Below are positions 15,728-25,800 of a stretch of DNA of 64,000 bases, one piece after another; the first letter of the stretch is position 1; each line of letters begins with the position of its first letter. The position numbers were made by a program, and so were the translations under genes. The notes below the pieces were generated by a model that saw nothing but the letters and a program-made list of their open reading frames with translations, was not told the origin of the DNA and ran no database searches. Source of the stretch: Granulicella pectinivorans (GTDB taxonomy: Bacteria > Acidobacteriota > Terriglobia > Terriglobales > Acidobacteriaceae); the NCBI RefSeq assembly GCF_900114625.1, contig NZ_FOZL01000001.1:2728001-2792000 (forward strand), written 5' to 3'.

Positions 15728-17053
15728 GTGATCAACCGCACGCGTTCTCTCGGCAGTGAGCTTCGCGACCCCTCAAGCATGCGCTGGGTGGTCTGCTTTC
15801 TGCTTTTTCTGGCGACTACGGCCAATTACATGGATCGCTCCGTCTTTTCTCTGCTGGAGCCCGCTCTGCACGGCGTTGCCTTCATGGGGTGGAGCCCGCT
15901 GGCGGACCGGTTTCATCAGCCGGTGTTCGACAATAACTTCGGCAATATCGTCATCTGCTTTCAACTGGCGTACGGTATCGGTTTGCTCGTGTCGGGGCGG
16001 GTGATCGACCGGCTTGGCACGAAGAAGGGGTACGCGCTTGCGATCCTGATCTGGGCTGCGGCGTCGATCGGCCATTCGCTGGTCACGTCCGTCATGGGAT
16101 TCTTCGTTGCACGTATCTGCCTGGGGCTGGGTGAGGCGGGAAACTTTCCTGCCGCGATCAAGGCGACGTCTGAGTGGTTTCCAACCGAGGAGCGCGCGCT
16201 CGCGACGGGCATCTTCAACTCGGGCTCCAACTTTTCCTATTTGGTTGCGCCTCTGCTGGTCGCATGGGTGACGGCGAGGTTCGGCTGGCGCTACGCCTTT
16301 GTGGCGACGGGATCTTTTGGGGTGATGTGGCTGGTCGTCTGGCTGCTCTTTCCGTACCAGCGGCTACGCAGGGAGTCCAGCCTCCGCACGCAACAGCGCG
16401 TCGCGCTGCCGGTTGAGAAGCAGAGCTTCCTCGCGCTTCTCGTCAGCCGGAAGGCGTGGGCCTTCGCGACCGGGAAGGGATTGACCGATGGCGTGTGGTG
16501 GTTCTATCTCTTCTACCTGCCGCAGTTTCTCAACCGGACCTATGGCCTCGAACTCCACGCGCAGTACTGGTTCCTGGTGACGGTTTATGTGATCTCATCG
16601 TTCGGATCCATCTTCGGGGGCGGACTCTCGGGTGTGCTGATGCATCGCGGCTTCAGCATCAACGCAGCGCGCAAGTTCACGATGCTCGGCATGGCGGTGT
16701 GCGTGATGCCGATCATGCTGGTGCCACATCTGGGAACGTTGTTTCCCGCGAATCCATGGCCGGCTACGTTGCTGATCGCGTTCGCGGCGGCTGCACACCA
16801 AGGATGGTCGGCAAACCTCTTTTCGACCACGGGAGACATGTTTCCTTCGAACGCGGTGTCGACGGTTGTCGGCTTCGGCGGAGCGATGGGCGCTGCGGGG
16901 GGAGCGATCTTCACCGCGATCATCAAACGCAGCTTCTCGCTCCACCCACTGTTCGTGTTTCTGATGGCGAGCATGGTCTATCTGATCGCGCTCGGCATCA
17001 TGCACCTGCTCGTCCCGCGTCTGGGCCAGACGAGCGAAGTTACCAGTCAGTAA
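15728..17053 (+). CDS. ExuT-like MFS transporter (anion:cation symporter family)
   Basis: A 441-residue major facilitator with twelve membrane segments, of the ACS family that includes the hexuronate permease ExuT. The N-terminal signature N-Y-M-D-R-S near residue 33 and G-L-G-E-A-G-N-F-P-A-A-I-K near residue 137 are family hallmarks. Likely substrate: a hexuronate or aldonate, supported by the adjacent mannonate dehydratase. The start is a GTG at 15728 with AAAAGGA upstream; an ATG 17 codons later lacks a ribosome site. The 3' end overlaps manD by 14 bases tail to tail. The operator at 15609-15636 is about 90 bases upstream. Confidence 0.9.
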   Translation: MINRTRSLGSELRDPSSMRWVVCFLLFLATTANYMDRSVFSLLEPALHGVAFMGWSPLADRFHQPVFDNNFGNIVICFQLAYGIGLLVSGRVIDRLGTKKGYALAILIWAAASIGHSLVTSVMGFFVARICLGLGEAGNFPAAIKATSEWFPTEERALATGIFNSGSNFSYLVAPLLVAWVTARFGWRYAFVATGSFGVMWLVVWLLFPYQRLRRESSLRTQQRVALPVEKQSFLALLVSRKAWAFATGKGLTDGVWWFYLFYLPQFLNRTYGLELHAQYWFLVTVYVISSFGSIFGGGLSGVLMHRGFSINAARKFTMLGMAVCVMPIMLVPHLGTLFPANPWPATLLIAFAAAAHQGWSANLFSTTGDMFPSNAVSTVVGFGGAMGAAGGAIFTAIIKRSFSLHPLFVFLMASMVYLIALGIMHLLVPRLGQTSEVTSQ

Positions 17054-18248
17054 GTGTTCCGTCGAGCTTGCGGGCGATGGGCAGATAGGCTCTCTGATAG
17101 GGATACTTTGCGGCGAGTTCTTCGTCGATCTCCACCCCGAGGCCGGGGCCATCGCCGGGGTACATGTAGCCGGCCTGGAAGGTGTATGCGTGGGGAAAAA
17201 CCTCATCGGTGAGCGCGGTGTGCGGCATGTGTTCCTGGATGCCGAAGTTCGCGATGGCGAGGCCGAAGTGGAGGGCGGCCGCCATCGTCACGGGTGAGAG
17301 ATCGGTGGCGCCGTGGAAGCCAGTTCTTACCTGGTAGACGGCTGCGAAGTCGGCGGCTTTCTTGAGTGCCGTGATGCCGCCTCCATGCACGATGGTCATA
17401 CGCAGATAGTCAATCCACTGGTTGCGGATGAGGTCATGCGCATCCCAGAACGAGCTGAAGACCTCTCCCGTGGCGATGGGTGTTACGGTGTGTTCGCGGA
17501 TGAGGCGAAAGGCGTCCTGATTCTCCGCGGGTGTGGGGTCTTCCATCCAGAAGAGATGGTAGGGCTCGAGCGATTTGCCCAGCCGTGCCGCTTCGATGGG
17601 GGTAAGGCGGTGATGGACATCGTGCAGCAGATGCAGGTCTTCGCCGCACGCGTCGCGCACGGCCTGGAAGAGCTTCGGCGCGAAGTTGAGATAGCGCTCG
17701 GAGGACCATAGACTCTCGCTGGGCAGGCCACGCTCGGCCGGCTCATATGGCTTGCCTGCCTTGGGCACGCCGTAGCTGGAGGCGACGCCGGGCACACCGC
17801 TCTGGGCGCGCACTGCGAGGTAGCCGAGGTCGACGTGCTTCTGCACGCTATCAACCGCCTCGGCGATGTCGCCACCGTTGGCATGCGCGTAGACGAGCAC
17901 GCCGTTCCGGCTCTTGCCACCCAGCAGGTTGTAGAGAGGTGTGTTCAGGGCCTTGGCCTTGATGTCCCACAGGGCGACATCGACCGCGGCGATGGCGCTC
18001 ATCGTGACCGGCCCTCGCCGCCAGTATGCGCCGCGGTAGAGATACTGCCAGATATCTTCGATGTCGAACGGATCGCGTCCGATGAGGCAGGGGATGACGT
18101 GTTCGGTGAGGTAGGACGCCACGGCCAGTTCGCGGCCATTCAGCGTCGCATCGCCAAGGCCATGGATGCCTTCGTCCGTCACGATCTTCAGCGTGACGAA
18201 GTTGCGGTCTGGGGAGCAGAGGATGAGTTTTGCGGATGTGATCTTCAT
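17040..18248 (-). CDS. manD: D-mannonate dehydratase, enolase superfamily (ManD/RspA)
   Basis: A 402-residue enzyme, the standard length of ManD. It dehydrates D-mannonate to 2-keto-3-deoxy-D-gluconate in hexuronate breakdown. Visible active-site elements: the D-V-H-H-R motif near residue 210 (metal ligand Asp and catalytic His), W-M-E-D-P-T near 236, T-G-E-V-F near 262 and H-G-G-G-I-T near 286, i.e. the three acidic metal ligands in the expected spacing. The ATG at 18248 is the family start; the longer frame upstream is shadow. It follows the SDR gene by only 5 bases, so both form one operon facing away from the ROK gene. Other members of this subgroup accept D-gluconate or are inactive, so substrate is not certain. 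Confidence 0.9.
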   Translation of the reverse strand: MKITSAKLILCSPDRNFVTLKIVTDEGIHGLGDATLNGRELAVASYLTEHVIPCLIGRDPFDIEDIWQYLYRGAYWRRGPVTMSAIAAVDVALWDIKAKALNTPLYNLLGGKSRNGVLVYAHANGGDIAEAVDSVQKHVDLGYLAVRAQSGVPGVASSYGVPKAGKPYEPAERGLPSESLWSSERYLNFAPKLFQAVRDACGEDLHLLHDVHHRLTPIEAARLGKSLEPYHLFWMEDPTPAENQDAFRLIREHTVTPIATGEVFSSFWDAHDLIRNQWIDYLRMTIVHGGGITALKKAADFAAVYQVRTGFHGATDLSPVTMAAALHFGLAIANFGIQEHMPHTALTDEVFPHAYTFQAGYMYPGDGPGLGVEIDEELAAKYPYQRAYLPIARKLDGTLTDW

Positions 18249-18253
18249 AGGTC

Positions 18254-19012
18254 CTATTGATTGACGCCGCTGGCCAGAAAACCTCCGTCGACTGCGATGA
18301 CCTGGCCTGTGGTGAAGCTGGTTTCGCGGCTGGCGAGATAGACCGCGGTCGAGATCAGTTCGTCGGTGTCGCCAAAGCGTTTCATGGGAGTACGCATCAG
18401 CAACTCCTGCCCGCGTGGACTGTCGATGATCTTGCGGTTCAATTCCGTGGGGAAGATTCCCGGTGCGATGGCATTGACGGTGACGCCGTACTCCGCCCAT
18501 TCGGTGGCGAGCGATCGAGTGAGCGCAGCAAGGCCAGCTTTGCTGGCTCCGTACGCTGCGACCTCCTGGAAGGCGACGGTGCTGGCCAGCGATGCAATGT
18601 TGATGATGCGGCCGAAGCCCTGTTCGATCATCGTCTCGCCGAAGATCTGGCAGGTACGCAGCGGACCGGTCAGATTGACGTCCATGATCTGACGCCAGAG
18701 TGTTTCGTCGATGTCGAGGGTTGGAATCCGCTTCGTCATTCCTGCAGAATTAATTAGGATGTCGACCGATCCAAATTCCACGAGAACATGTTCCCGGAGA
18801 CGTAACAGCGACTGCCGGTCGGAGATGTCGCTTGCCACCCGCAACGCCGATACACCTGTTGCGGAGATCTCGGCGGCCGTCGCATCGACTGCTTCCTGCG
18901 ATCGGGAGGTGGCGGCAACATCCGCTCCGGCCCTTGCCAATCCTAGCGATAGAGCCTTCCCGATCCCGGAGGTTCCTCCAACGACAACCGCCTTCATCCC
19001 TGCAAGCACCAC
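18254..19012 (-). CDS. SDR oxidoreductase, probable uronate/aldonate dehydrogenase
   Basis: About 252 residues, classical short-chain dehydrogenase. The Rossmann motif G-G-T-S-G-I-G, N-S-A-G, the catalytic Ser in I-A-S-L-A-S and Y-G-A-S-K are all present, as is the C-terminal G-Q-V-I-A-V-D-G-G. Given manD directly downstream, a fructuronate/mannonate or 2-keto-3-deoxygluconate oxidoreductase role is the best inference. The start is uncertain: the GTG at 19012 has AAGGGA 9 bases upstream and places L-A-G-M-K at the usual N-terminus; other possible starts are GTG at 19042 or 19018 and ATG at 18997. It is first in the operon with manD and is transcribed from the operator region shared with the ROK gene. 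Confidence 0.85.
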   Translation of the reverse strand: MVLAGMKAVVVGGTSGIGKALSLGLARAGADVAATSRSQEAVDATAAEISATGVSALRVASDISDRQSLLRLREHVLVEFGSVDILINSAGMTKRIPTLDIDETLWRQIMDVNLTGPLRTCQIFGETMIEQGFGRIINIASLASTVAFQEVAAYGASKAGLAALTRSLATEWAEYGVTVNAIAPGIFPTELNRKIIDSPRGQELLMRTPMKRFGDTDELISTAVYLASRETSFTTGQVIAVDGGFLASGVNQ

Positions 19013-19073
19013 GGCCACATGTCCCTTCTGCCCAAAAAACACTGCATCCAGAGTAAATCCGAAAATTGATTTC

Positions 19074-19101
19074 TATTTATGTCTGAGATATGAAATAAAT
19101 A
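19074..19101. promoter_or_regulatory. Predicted ROK-repressor operator, copy 2
   Basis: TATTTATG, 14 bases, TAAATA, extended here to a perfect 10-bp inverted repeat TTCTATTTAT / ATAAATAGAA (19071-19080 and 19095-19104). It sits between the ROK gene (44 bases away) and the SDR-manD operon (about 60 bases away), suited to autoregulation. Confidence 0.7.
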
Positions 19102-19144
19102 GAAGTCTTTGAATGCACATCCCTGATTTTGGGCAAACGTTCCT

Positions 19145-20329
19145 ATGAAGAAGAGATCGACCGCACCACGCGCCGTAACCGAGAATGGACCTTCCCGCGA
19201 CAACAACCGCGACCTGGTACTGGAGGTCTTGCGCCGCAACCAGCCTATCTCACGCGTGGCGATCGCACGCAGGTCGGGGTTGCAGCGCTCCACGATCTCC
19301 TCCATTATCGAACGTCTGATCGCCGAAGGGTGGATTCGTGAAGGCTCGATTGTGAAGACAGCGCGCGGTCGCCGGCCTACGATGCTTTCGATGAACGACG
19401 ATCTCGTCATCCTGGTAGCGGACGTGAGGCCAACACGCGCGATCCTGGCAATTGTGGATCTCAACGGACGCTTTCTGAGCAGGACTGTCATTCCGCTGAT
19501 CAGCGATCCGAAGCGTGGCGTCGACGCAATCGCCGAAGGCATGCTGAAGCTACGGGCGCAGTTTCCGGACAAGACGTGCGAGGGAGTTGGTCTCAGTCTT
19601 CCCGGGCGTGTGGACCGCAAGACCCAGAAGCTCTCTCTAGCACCCAACCTGCCGTGGGCCGGCTTCGACATTCGCGCTGCGTTGCAGAAGAAGCTGCAAC
19701 TCCAGATCGAGCTTGAGAACGCTGCGAATGCCTGCATGCTCTCGGAGGTGTGGTTCGGTCGCCTGGAGGGCGTGCGGAACGCGGTGCTCATCACCATCTC
19801 GGAAGGCGTAGGGGCAGCGCTGATGCTCAATGGCGCGCTGGTGGAAGGAGCCAATGGGAGCGCGGGGGAACTTGGCCATATCTCCATCTCGGAGTCCGGA
19901 CCGAAGTGCGCATGCGGTGAGGTGGGCTGCTGGGAGATGTATGCCTCCTCACGGGCCGCTCTGCGCTATTTCCACGAGAGCTCTCCCCATGAGACCGTGC
20001 CCACCGTGGAGCAGTTGATGAACATGGAAGCCAGTGGCAATGAGAAGGCGCAGAAGGCCATGGAGACACAGGCTCGCGCCATCGGTCGTGGACTTCGCAT
20101 GGTCACGGCTGCGTTCAATCCCGAGATCATCCTCTTCGCGGGAGACATCACGCTCCGCTGGGAGCTGATGGGACGCATCATTGAAGAAGAGGTGAAGAAG
20201 CGCATGCTGACGGGAGCTCCACCGAAGATCGTTGCGCTGAACGACGGGGAATCGGCACGACTGCTCGGTGCTGCCGCCGTCGTGCTGCAGCGGCACACCG
20301 GCTATCAGAGGCAAAGTCCGACGCGCTAG
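19145..20329 (+). CDS. ROK-family transcriptional repressor
   Basis: A 394-residue regulator. Residues about 20-80 form a winged helix-turn-helix (I-S-R-V-A-I-A-R-R-S-G-L-Q-R-S-T-I-S), and residues about 90-385 are a ROK sugar-kinase-like domain with the zinc motif C-A-C-G-E-V-G-C-W-E and the G-E-L-G-H segment just before it. Such proteins (NagC, Mlc, XylR types) bind a sugar or sugar-phosphate and release operator DNA. It is divergent from the SDR-manD operon and the likely reader of the three TATTTATG-N14-TAAATA sites. Its last four bases overlap the stop codon of the convergent Gfo/Idh gene within CTAG. Confidence 0.93.
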   Translation: MKKRSTAPRAVTENGPSRDNNRDLVLEVLRRNQPISRVAIARRSGLQRSTISSIIERLIAEGWIREGSIVKTARGRRPTMLSMNDDLVILVADVRPTRAILAIVDLNGRFLSRTVIPLISDPKRGVDAIAEGMLKLRAQFPDKTCEGVGLSLPGRVDRKTQKLSLAPNLPWAGFDIRAALQKKLQLQIELENAANACMLSEVWFGRLEGVRNAVLITISEGVGAALMLNGALVEGANGSAGELGHISISESGPKCACGEVGCWEMYASSRAALRYFHESSPHETVPTVEQLMNMEASGNEKAQKAMETQARAIGRGLRMVTAAFNPEIILFAGDITLRWELMGRIIEEEVKKRMLTGAPPKIVALNDGESARLLGAAAVVLQRHTGYQRQSPTR

Positions 20330-21723
20330 ACAGGCAGGATGTAGGGGACTCTTTGCGGACGGCTCAAGCGGCTGTTGGCGTCGTCGTCGTTTTTGAATCG
20401 CTCCGCAGCGGGATCCCAGTGAAGACGGCGTTTCGTCTTCATCGCGATGTGATGGATCAGGCACGTCGAGCAGGCGCGATGTCCTATCTCTGCCGGCGCA
20501 ATCGGTTCCTTGCGCGACCGGATGCAGTCCAGCCAGTTGCCGTGCTGGTCCTCGCTGTAATACAGATGAATCTCGTTGGGGCCGATCACGCTGTCGAGGA
20601 TCTTCGGATCGCTCGCGACCAGGGGCACGACTGCGGCTGCTTGACCCGCGGCGGCCGTTGGTGTGGCCTGCTCATCGCGGCAGACGAAGATCCATCCTTT
20701 GGTCCCGTAGAACTTGATGCCGTTCTGGAACTCGCCACTGATCGTCATGGTCATGCCGTTGGCGTAGATGGCATGCGTTTTGAAGGCTCCATGCACGTCC
20801 CACAGGCCACTCTTCGGGAACTCGGCCTCGCCCCATACCTCGACGGGTCCGGTCAGCTCTGTATTCATTCCCCAGTGCGCGGTGTCTACGTGGTGAGCGC
20901 CCCAGCCGGTGATCATGCCGGCACCGAACTGCTCGCAGCGAAGCCATCCAGGACGGTCGAAACCCTTGACTGGCATCACGCGGTCGAGCGTGTAGGGAAC
21001 CTCCGGTGTGGAGCCCAGCCACGCGTCGTAGTTGAAGCCATACGGCACGGGCATCGGGGTTGGGTCGCCCCCGGAAGGATCACCCGGCAGGCCAATCTCC
21101 ACATGGGTGATCTCCCCGATGCGACCGTTGCGGACGAGTTCGCAGGCGCGCCGGAACTGCTTCCAGGATCGCTGCTGCGAGCCGATCTGGAGGATGCGCC
21201 CGGATTTCTGCACGGCGTTTACCATGGCGCGTCCTTCGGCGATGGTCAGCGATGCGGGCTTCTGCAGGTAGACGTCTTTGCCGGCGTGCACGGCGGCGAC
21301 GGCGAGACGGGCATGCTGATGATCCGGCGTGGAGATGATGACCGCATCGATGTCCTTGTTCGCCAGCAACTCGCGATAATCGCTGTAGCCTGCTGTGCCG
21401 GTGTAGGGTTTGCCGGTCTTCTTCGCGTAGACCCCGTTTAGTAACGTCCTGCCTGCGGCGACTCGGCCTTCATCGAGGTCGCAGACCGCCATGATTTGGG
21501 CCTGATCGAACTTCCATGTTCCCGGGAGATCGTGCCCGCGCGAGATGCGTCCCACCCCGATCGCGCCGATGTTGATGCGGTTCGATGGCGCGTTCTGGCC
21601 AAAGAGGTAAGACGGCAGGATGGTGGGGAAGCCAACGGTCGCGGCTGCGGCCACGGTGCTCTTCAAGAACCTGCGGCGTGAGTTGCGCAGAGGGCTAATG
21701 GGCTGAGCCTTGTCTTCCGGCAT
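20326..21723 (-). CDS. Tat-exported Gfo/Idh/MocA oxidoreductase
   Basis: A 465-residue NAD(P)-type oxidoreductase with a twin-arginine leader (S-R-R-R-F-L-K, about residues 15-21) and hydrophobic Ala-rich core. The Rossmann half begins I-N-I-G-A-I-G-V-G-R; the E/Q-K-P motif is Q-K-P-A (in D-V-Y-L-Q-K-P-A-S). The C-terminal half has the substrate-binding G-A-G-M-I-T-G-W-G-A-H-H-V-D segment typical of exported members in Acidobacteriota and Planctomycetes. These enzymes keep a tightly bound cofactor and act on sugars or glycosides in the periplasm; the exact substrate is unknown. A predicted ROK operator about 205 bases upstream suggests it belongs to the uronate regulon. ATG 21723 has AGGAG at 8 bases. 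Confidence 0.9.
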   Translation of the reverse strand: MPEDKAQPISPLRNSRRRFLKSTVAAAATVGFPTILPSYLFGQNAPSNRINIGAIGVGRISRGHDLPGTWKFDQAQIMAVCDLDEGRVAAGRTLLNGVYAKKTGKPYTGTAGYSDYRELLANKDIDAVIISTPDHQHARLAVAAVHAGKDVYLQKPASLTIAEGRAMVNAVQKSGRILQIGSQQRSWKQFRRACELVRNGRIGEITHVEIGLPGDPSGGDPTPMPVPYGFNYDAWLGSTPEVPYTLDRVMPVKGFDRPGWLRCEQFGAGMITGWGAHHVDTAHWGMNTELTGPVEVWGEAEFPKSGLWDVHGAFKTHAIYANGMTMTISGEFQNGIKFYGTKGWIFVCRDEQATPTAAAGQAAAVVPLVASDPKILDSVIGPNEIHLYYSEDQHGNWLDCIRSRKEPIAPAEIGHRACSTCLIHHIAMKTKRRLHWDPAAERFKNDDDANSRLSRPQRVPYILPV

Positions 21724-22089
21724 GGAGATTCTCCTAACTTACTCGTTCACTGCGGTCCGTGGCTCATTCTGTACGAAGAAGAACTAATCATCACGGCTAG
21801 GCCAGGCAGTGCAGCCAGCGTAAGCCTTGCCAAAGCGACTACCATCCTTGCACAGACGGAAATATGAGTGCAATGTTTTTGATGGATCTGGTGCCGTGTC
21901 GACTTGAGAGTACGTTTCGCGGAGGATTTATTTATGAATAATATTTGGATTAAATATGAGATAGGTCGCAGGTACGATTTGCTCGCGGCATCGACATACG
22001 AGCCATAGTGAGGTGCATCAGGGGGTGTATCTGTCGGGCTGACGACATTTGCAGGAGATGGACCCCGAGCTCAATTACAATCTGGAGCG
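21724..22089. other. Divergent intergenic region, Gfo/Idh and NTF2-like genes
   Basis: A 366-bp interval. It holds the third predicted ROK operator (21929-21956) in an AT-rich patch. I see no gene or other structure in it. Confidence 0.6.
21929..21956. promoter_or_regulatory. Predicted ROK-repressor operator, copy 3
   Basis: TATTTATG, 14 bases, TAAATA, the same geometry as at 15609 and 19074. It is 205 bases from the Gfo/Idh start and 134 bases from the NTF2-like gene. Confidence 0.6.
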
Positions 22090-22560
22090 ATGGCCACGAC
22101 TTCTTCTTCCCTCTCTTGTTTTCTTCTTTCCTGCGCAGTTTCAATTGGCCTTGCGGCCATTCCCATGCAAGCGGCTGTTCCGGGCGAAAACGCGGTGCTG
22201 GCGCCAGTCAAGGCGCTGTTCGAGGGGATGAGCAAGCGCGACGCGGAGGCCATCAGGGAGACGGCTCTTCCCGGTGCGATGGTGGTGCTGATGCGCGATG
22301 GCAAACCGACCCAGATGACGATCGAGTCCTTCGCCGAGAGGGTGGGAAAGCCGGGGAGCACGCATATCGAAGAACGCATCCATGATCCGCTTGTGCGGAT
22401 CGACAACGATCTGGCAGTGGTGTGGGCGCCCTTCGTGTTTCTGGTGGACGGCAAGGTGGATCATTGCGGAACGGATCTGTTCAACATGGTCCGCAAGGAC
22501 GGTATATGGTTGATCGCGAGCGTGGCCGATACAGGGCGGAAGGACTGCCCCGTTCCTTAG
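22090..22560 (+). CDS. Secreted NTF2-like (SnoaL/DUF4440-type) protein
   Basis: A 156-residue protein with a signal peptide (about 1-28) followed by a single NTF2-like cone domain: helix V-K-A-L-F-E-G-M-S-K-R-D, strands around I-E-E-R-I-H-D-P-L-V-R-I and the closing D-L-F-N-M-V-R-K-D-G-I-W-L-I-A-S-V. The fold is used for small-ligand binding or lyase chemistry and cannot be given a substrate from sequence. The two cysteines in the mature part could form a disulfide. The ATG at 22090 has GGAG very close; M26 is an alternative but would lose the signal peptide. Confidence 0.8.
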   Translation: MATTSSSLSCFLLSCAVSIGLAAIPMQAAVPGENAVLAPVKALFEGMSKRDAEAIRETALPGAMVVLMRDGKPTQMTIESFAERVGKPGSTHIEERIHDPLVRIDNDLAVVWAPFVFLVDGKVDHCGTDLFNMVRKDGIWLIASVADTGRKDCPVP

Positions 22561-22810
22561 GCGATGGGGTGAAAGAAACTCTCTACGCAAACTGATGTAA
22601 CTCTGGTAACCTTTGCAGTGTCGGAATCAGGATATCCGGCCTCTGCATCGCGTGAACTCTCTTCCCAGCGTTCGATTCCCCGATTCGTACAAAAGATGAG
22701 GAGAAGATTCTCCTTACGGATTGTGCCGTGTGGTCACTCACGGGATGCGGGATGACTCCCGCCGGCGACGAGCAAAAGTAACCTTCACGAAGGTGTTTGG
22801 AGGCTGTTCC

Positions 22811-25800
22811 ATGGTCGGTCATTACGACTATCGTTTGGTGACCGTATCGGTCTTGATCGCAATTCTCTCTGCCTATGCGGCCCTCGATCTCGCGGGCCGT
22901 GTGACGTCCTCGCGTGGCTTGGTGCGGCTGGCGTGGCTAAGTGGCGGCGCCATGGCGATGGGCATGGGGATATGGACCATGCATTACGTGGGCATGCTGG
23001 CCTTCATCCTGCCGGTGCCGGTTCTGTACGACTGGCCGACGGTGGTGCTCTCGCTGCTGGCTGCGGTGTTTGCTTCGGGGGTGGCGCTGCTGGTGGTCAG
23101 CCGTGAGTCCATGGGGAATATCGGGGCTATCTCCGGGGCCATTGTCATGGGCAGCGGGATCGCGGGGATGCACTATATCGGGATGGACGCCATGCGTTTG
23201 CCCGGGATGCACCACTACAACCTGGCGATCGTCCTTCTCAGCATCCTGCTCGCGGTCGTTATCTCATTTGTTGCCCTGCGTCTGACCTTTGCCCAGCGGG
23301 AGTATAAACGCTCGTTCAGCACACGTAAGACCATGAGCGCGCTCGCCATGGGAGCCGCGATTCCTGTGATGCACTACGTCGGCATGGCAGCCGTGACGTT
23401 TACCCCCATGGAGGAGCCGTTACGTTCGTTCGAGCACGCCATCAACATCTCGGACCTTGGGCTTGTCGCCATTATTTTTACTGCGCTTATCATGCTGGGG
23501 CTGGTCTTTGTCACGGCGTTTGTGGACCGTAAGTTCGATACGCAGTCCCTGCATTTGAAGCGGAGCGAACAGCGGTATCGCATGATCGTGGAGACAGCCT
23601 TCGATGCGTTCATCGGCTTCGATACGAACTTTGTCGTCACCAACTGGAACGCGCAGTCGGAGCTGACGTTTCATTGCTCCCTGAGCGATGCCCTGGGGCG
23701 CTCGTTGCAGGAGTTCCTGCGGCTCGATACGCCAGTTGGCCCGGGTGAGCTTCCACTGAGGGAACGCCTTCGTTGGAGCGATACGCAGACGGATCTCGGC
23801 CGGGTGGAGGTCGTCGGGTTGCGGAAGGATGGAAGCGAGTTTCCTGCGGAGATGGCTGTTTCGCCCATCCTGTGGGGCGAGGAGAAACGCTTCTCCGCCT
23901 TTGTGCAGGATGTGACCACACGCAAGGTGGTCGAGAAGGAGCGCGAGGCCGCGAAGCTGGCTGCCGAGTCCGCGAATCGCGCCAAGAGTGAGTTTCTGGC
24001 CAATATGAGCCACGAGATTCGCACCCCGCTGAACGGTGTGATCGGTATGACCGATCTGGCGCTTGAAACGGAACTGACCCGGGAGCAGAGGGAGTATCTG
24101 CAGACCGTGAAGTACTCCGCCGACGCTTTGCTCAATGTCATCAACGACACGCTCGACTTCTCGAAGATCGAAGCCGGAAAGGTCGAGCTGGAGACGGTGG
24201 CGTTCGATCTGCGCGAGTGCATGGAGTCTGCCCTGAGAACGCTCGTTCTCCAGGCTGAAGAGAAAGGCGTGGAACTCCTCTCCGAGGTGGAACAGGGAGT
24301 CTCCGAGATCTATCTCGGCGATTCCGGAAGGCTTCGCCAGGTGCTCATCAATCTGGTGGGGAATGCGATCAAGTTCACGCCGAAGGGCGAGGTGGCCGTC
24401 TCCGCCCGGATCGCTGGAGAGGGCCCGCAGGAGGGTACGGTCAAGCTGCACTTCGTGGTGGTCGACACCGGCATCGGTATTCCCGAAGAGAAGCGAGAGA
24501 AGATCTTCGAATCCTTTAGCCAGGCCGACACCTCGACCACGCGTGAGTATGGCGGGACGGGGCTGGGACTGACTATCTCGCGCCGCCTTGTGGAGATGAT
24601 GGGCGGAAAGATATGGGTCGAGAGCGAGGTTGGCAAGGGCTCGAAGTTTCACTTCGTCGTCACGCTGGGCATCGCGGAGGCAGCGGCCGTGCGTGCGTCG
24701 ACTGAGTCCGTTATGGATGTTCTTCGCGGCAAGCGTGTGTTGGTGGTCGACGATAACAGGACGAACCGCAGGATCCTCGATGGACTTCTGACCAACTGGG
24801 GTATGCGGACCGCTCTTGCGGAAGATGCGGAGCAGGCGTTGATCAAGCTCTCTGAGGCGCAGGGATTTGGCATGTCGTACGACCTCATCCTGACCGACAT
24901 GCACATGCCGAGGATGGATGGGTTCGACCTCATCACGAAGATCCATGAGGACAGCCGCTCGGCGGCTACGATCATGATGTTGTCCTCCGGCGGCCAGAAG
25001 GGCGATGTCGTCCGTTGCGAGCAGCTTGGAGTCGCCGCGTATCTGCTGAAGCCGATCCGTCAGATTGAGCTCAAGCAGGCCATCACGCGTGTGCTTGCTC
25101 CCGTGGAAAAGATCGCCGCTCCACCGGTGCTTACGCGCGAGACCTTGCAGCAGGACCGCGACCCCCGTGCAAGCATGAACGTGTTAATCGCCGAAGACAA
25201 CGAGGTCAATCAGCGGCTTGCGGTTCGTCTGCTGGAACGGCGCGGTCATACGGTCACGGTGGTCGGCAACGGTCGGGCCGCGGTCGAAGCGTTGCAGAAG
25301 AATTCCTACGACCTAGTGTTGATGGACCTGCAGATGCCCGAGATGAGCGGGTTCGAGGCCACGGTCGCGGTTCGTGCGGGGGAGCAGGCGACCGGTCGCC
25401 ATCAGCCCATCGTTGCTCTTACGGCGATGGTGATGAAAGAAGATCAGGAACGCTGCATTGAGGTGGGGATGGATGGCTATCTCTCGAAGCCGATCCGCCC
25501 CCAGGAACTCGACATGCTGTTGGACCGCTATGCGGAGAAGCGGATGGTGAGCAGCCCTGCGGCGCCCGCTGTTATGGAGGATGCGATGGAGACGGTGGAA
25601 GAATCGGAGTTGATGGGGCGAATCGGCGATGATCGTGAGTTCCTGGCCGAACTGGTGCAGGTCTTCCGAAACGATTATCCGAAGCAGATGCGACTGCTGC
25701 GCGAAGCGATTGCACAGGGGCAGATTGAAGCCGTGATGCGTGTCGCGCATACGGTGAAAGGAACTCTGGCAAATCTGGCCGCGCCGCGCGGCAGGGAACT

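Noticed and set aside
22640..22690. Possible tRNA T-loop (GTTCGATTCC near 22667)
   Set aside because: No matching T stem, anticodon arm or acceptor stem can be formed from the flanking bases.
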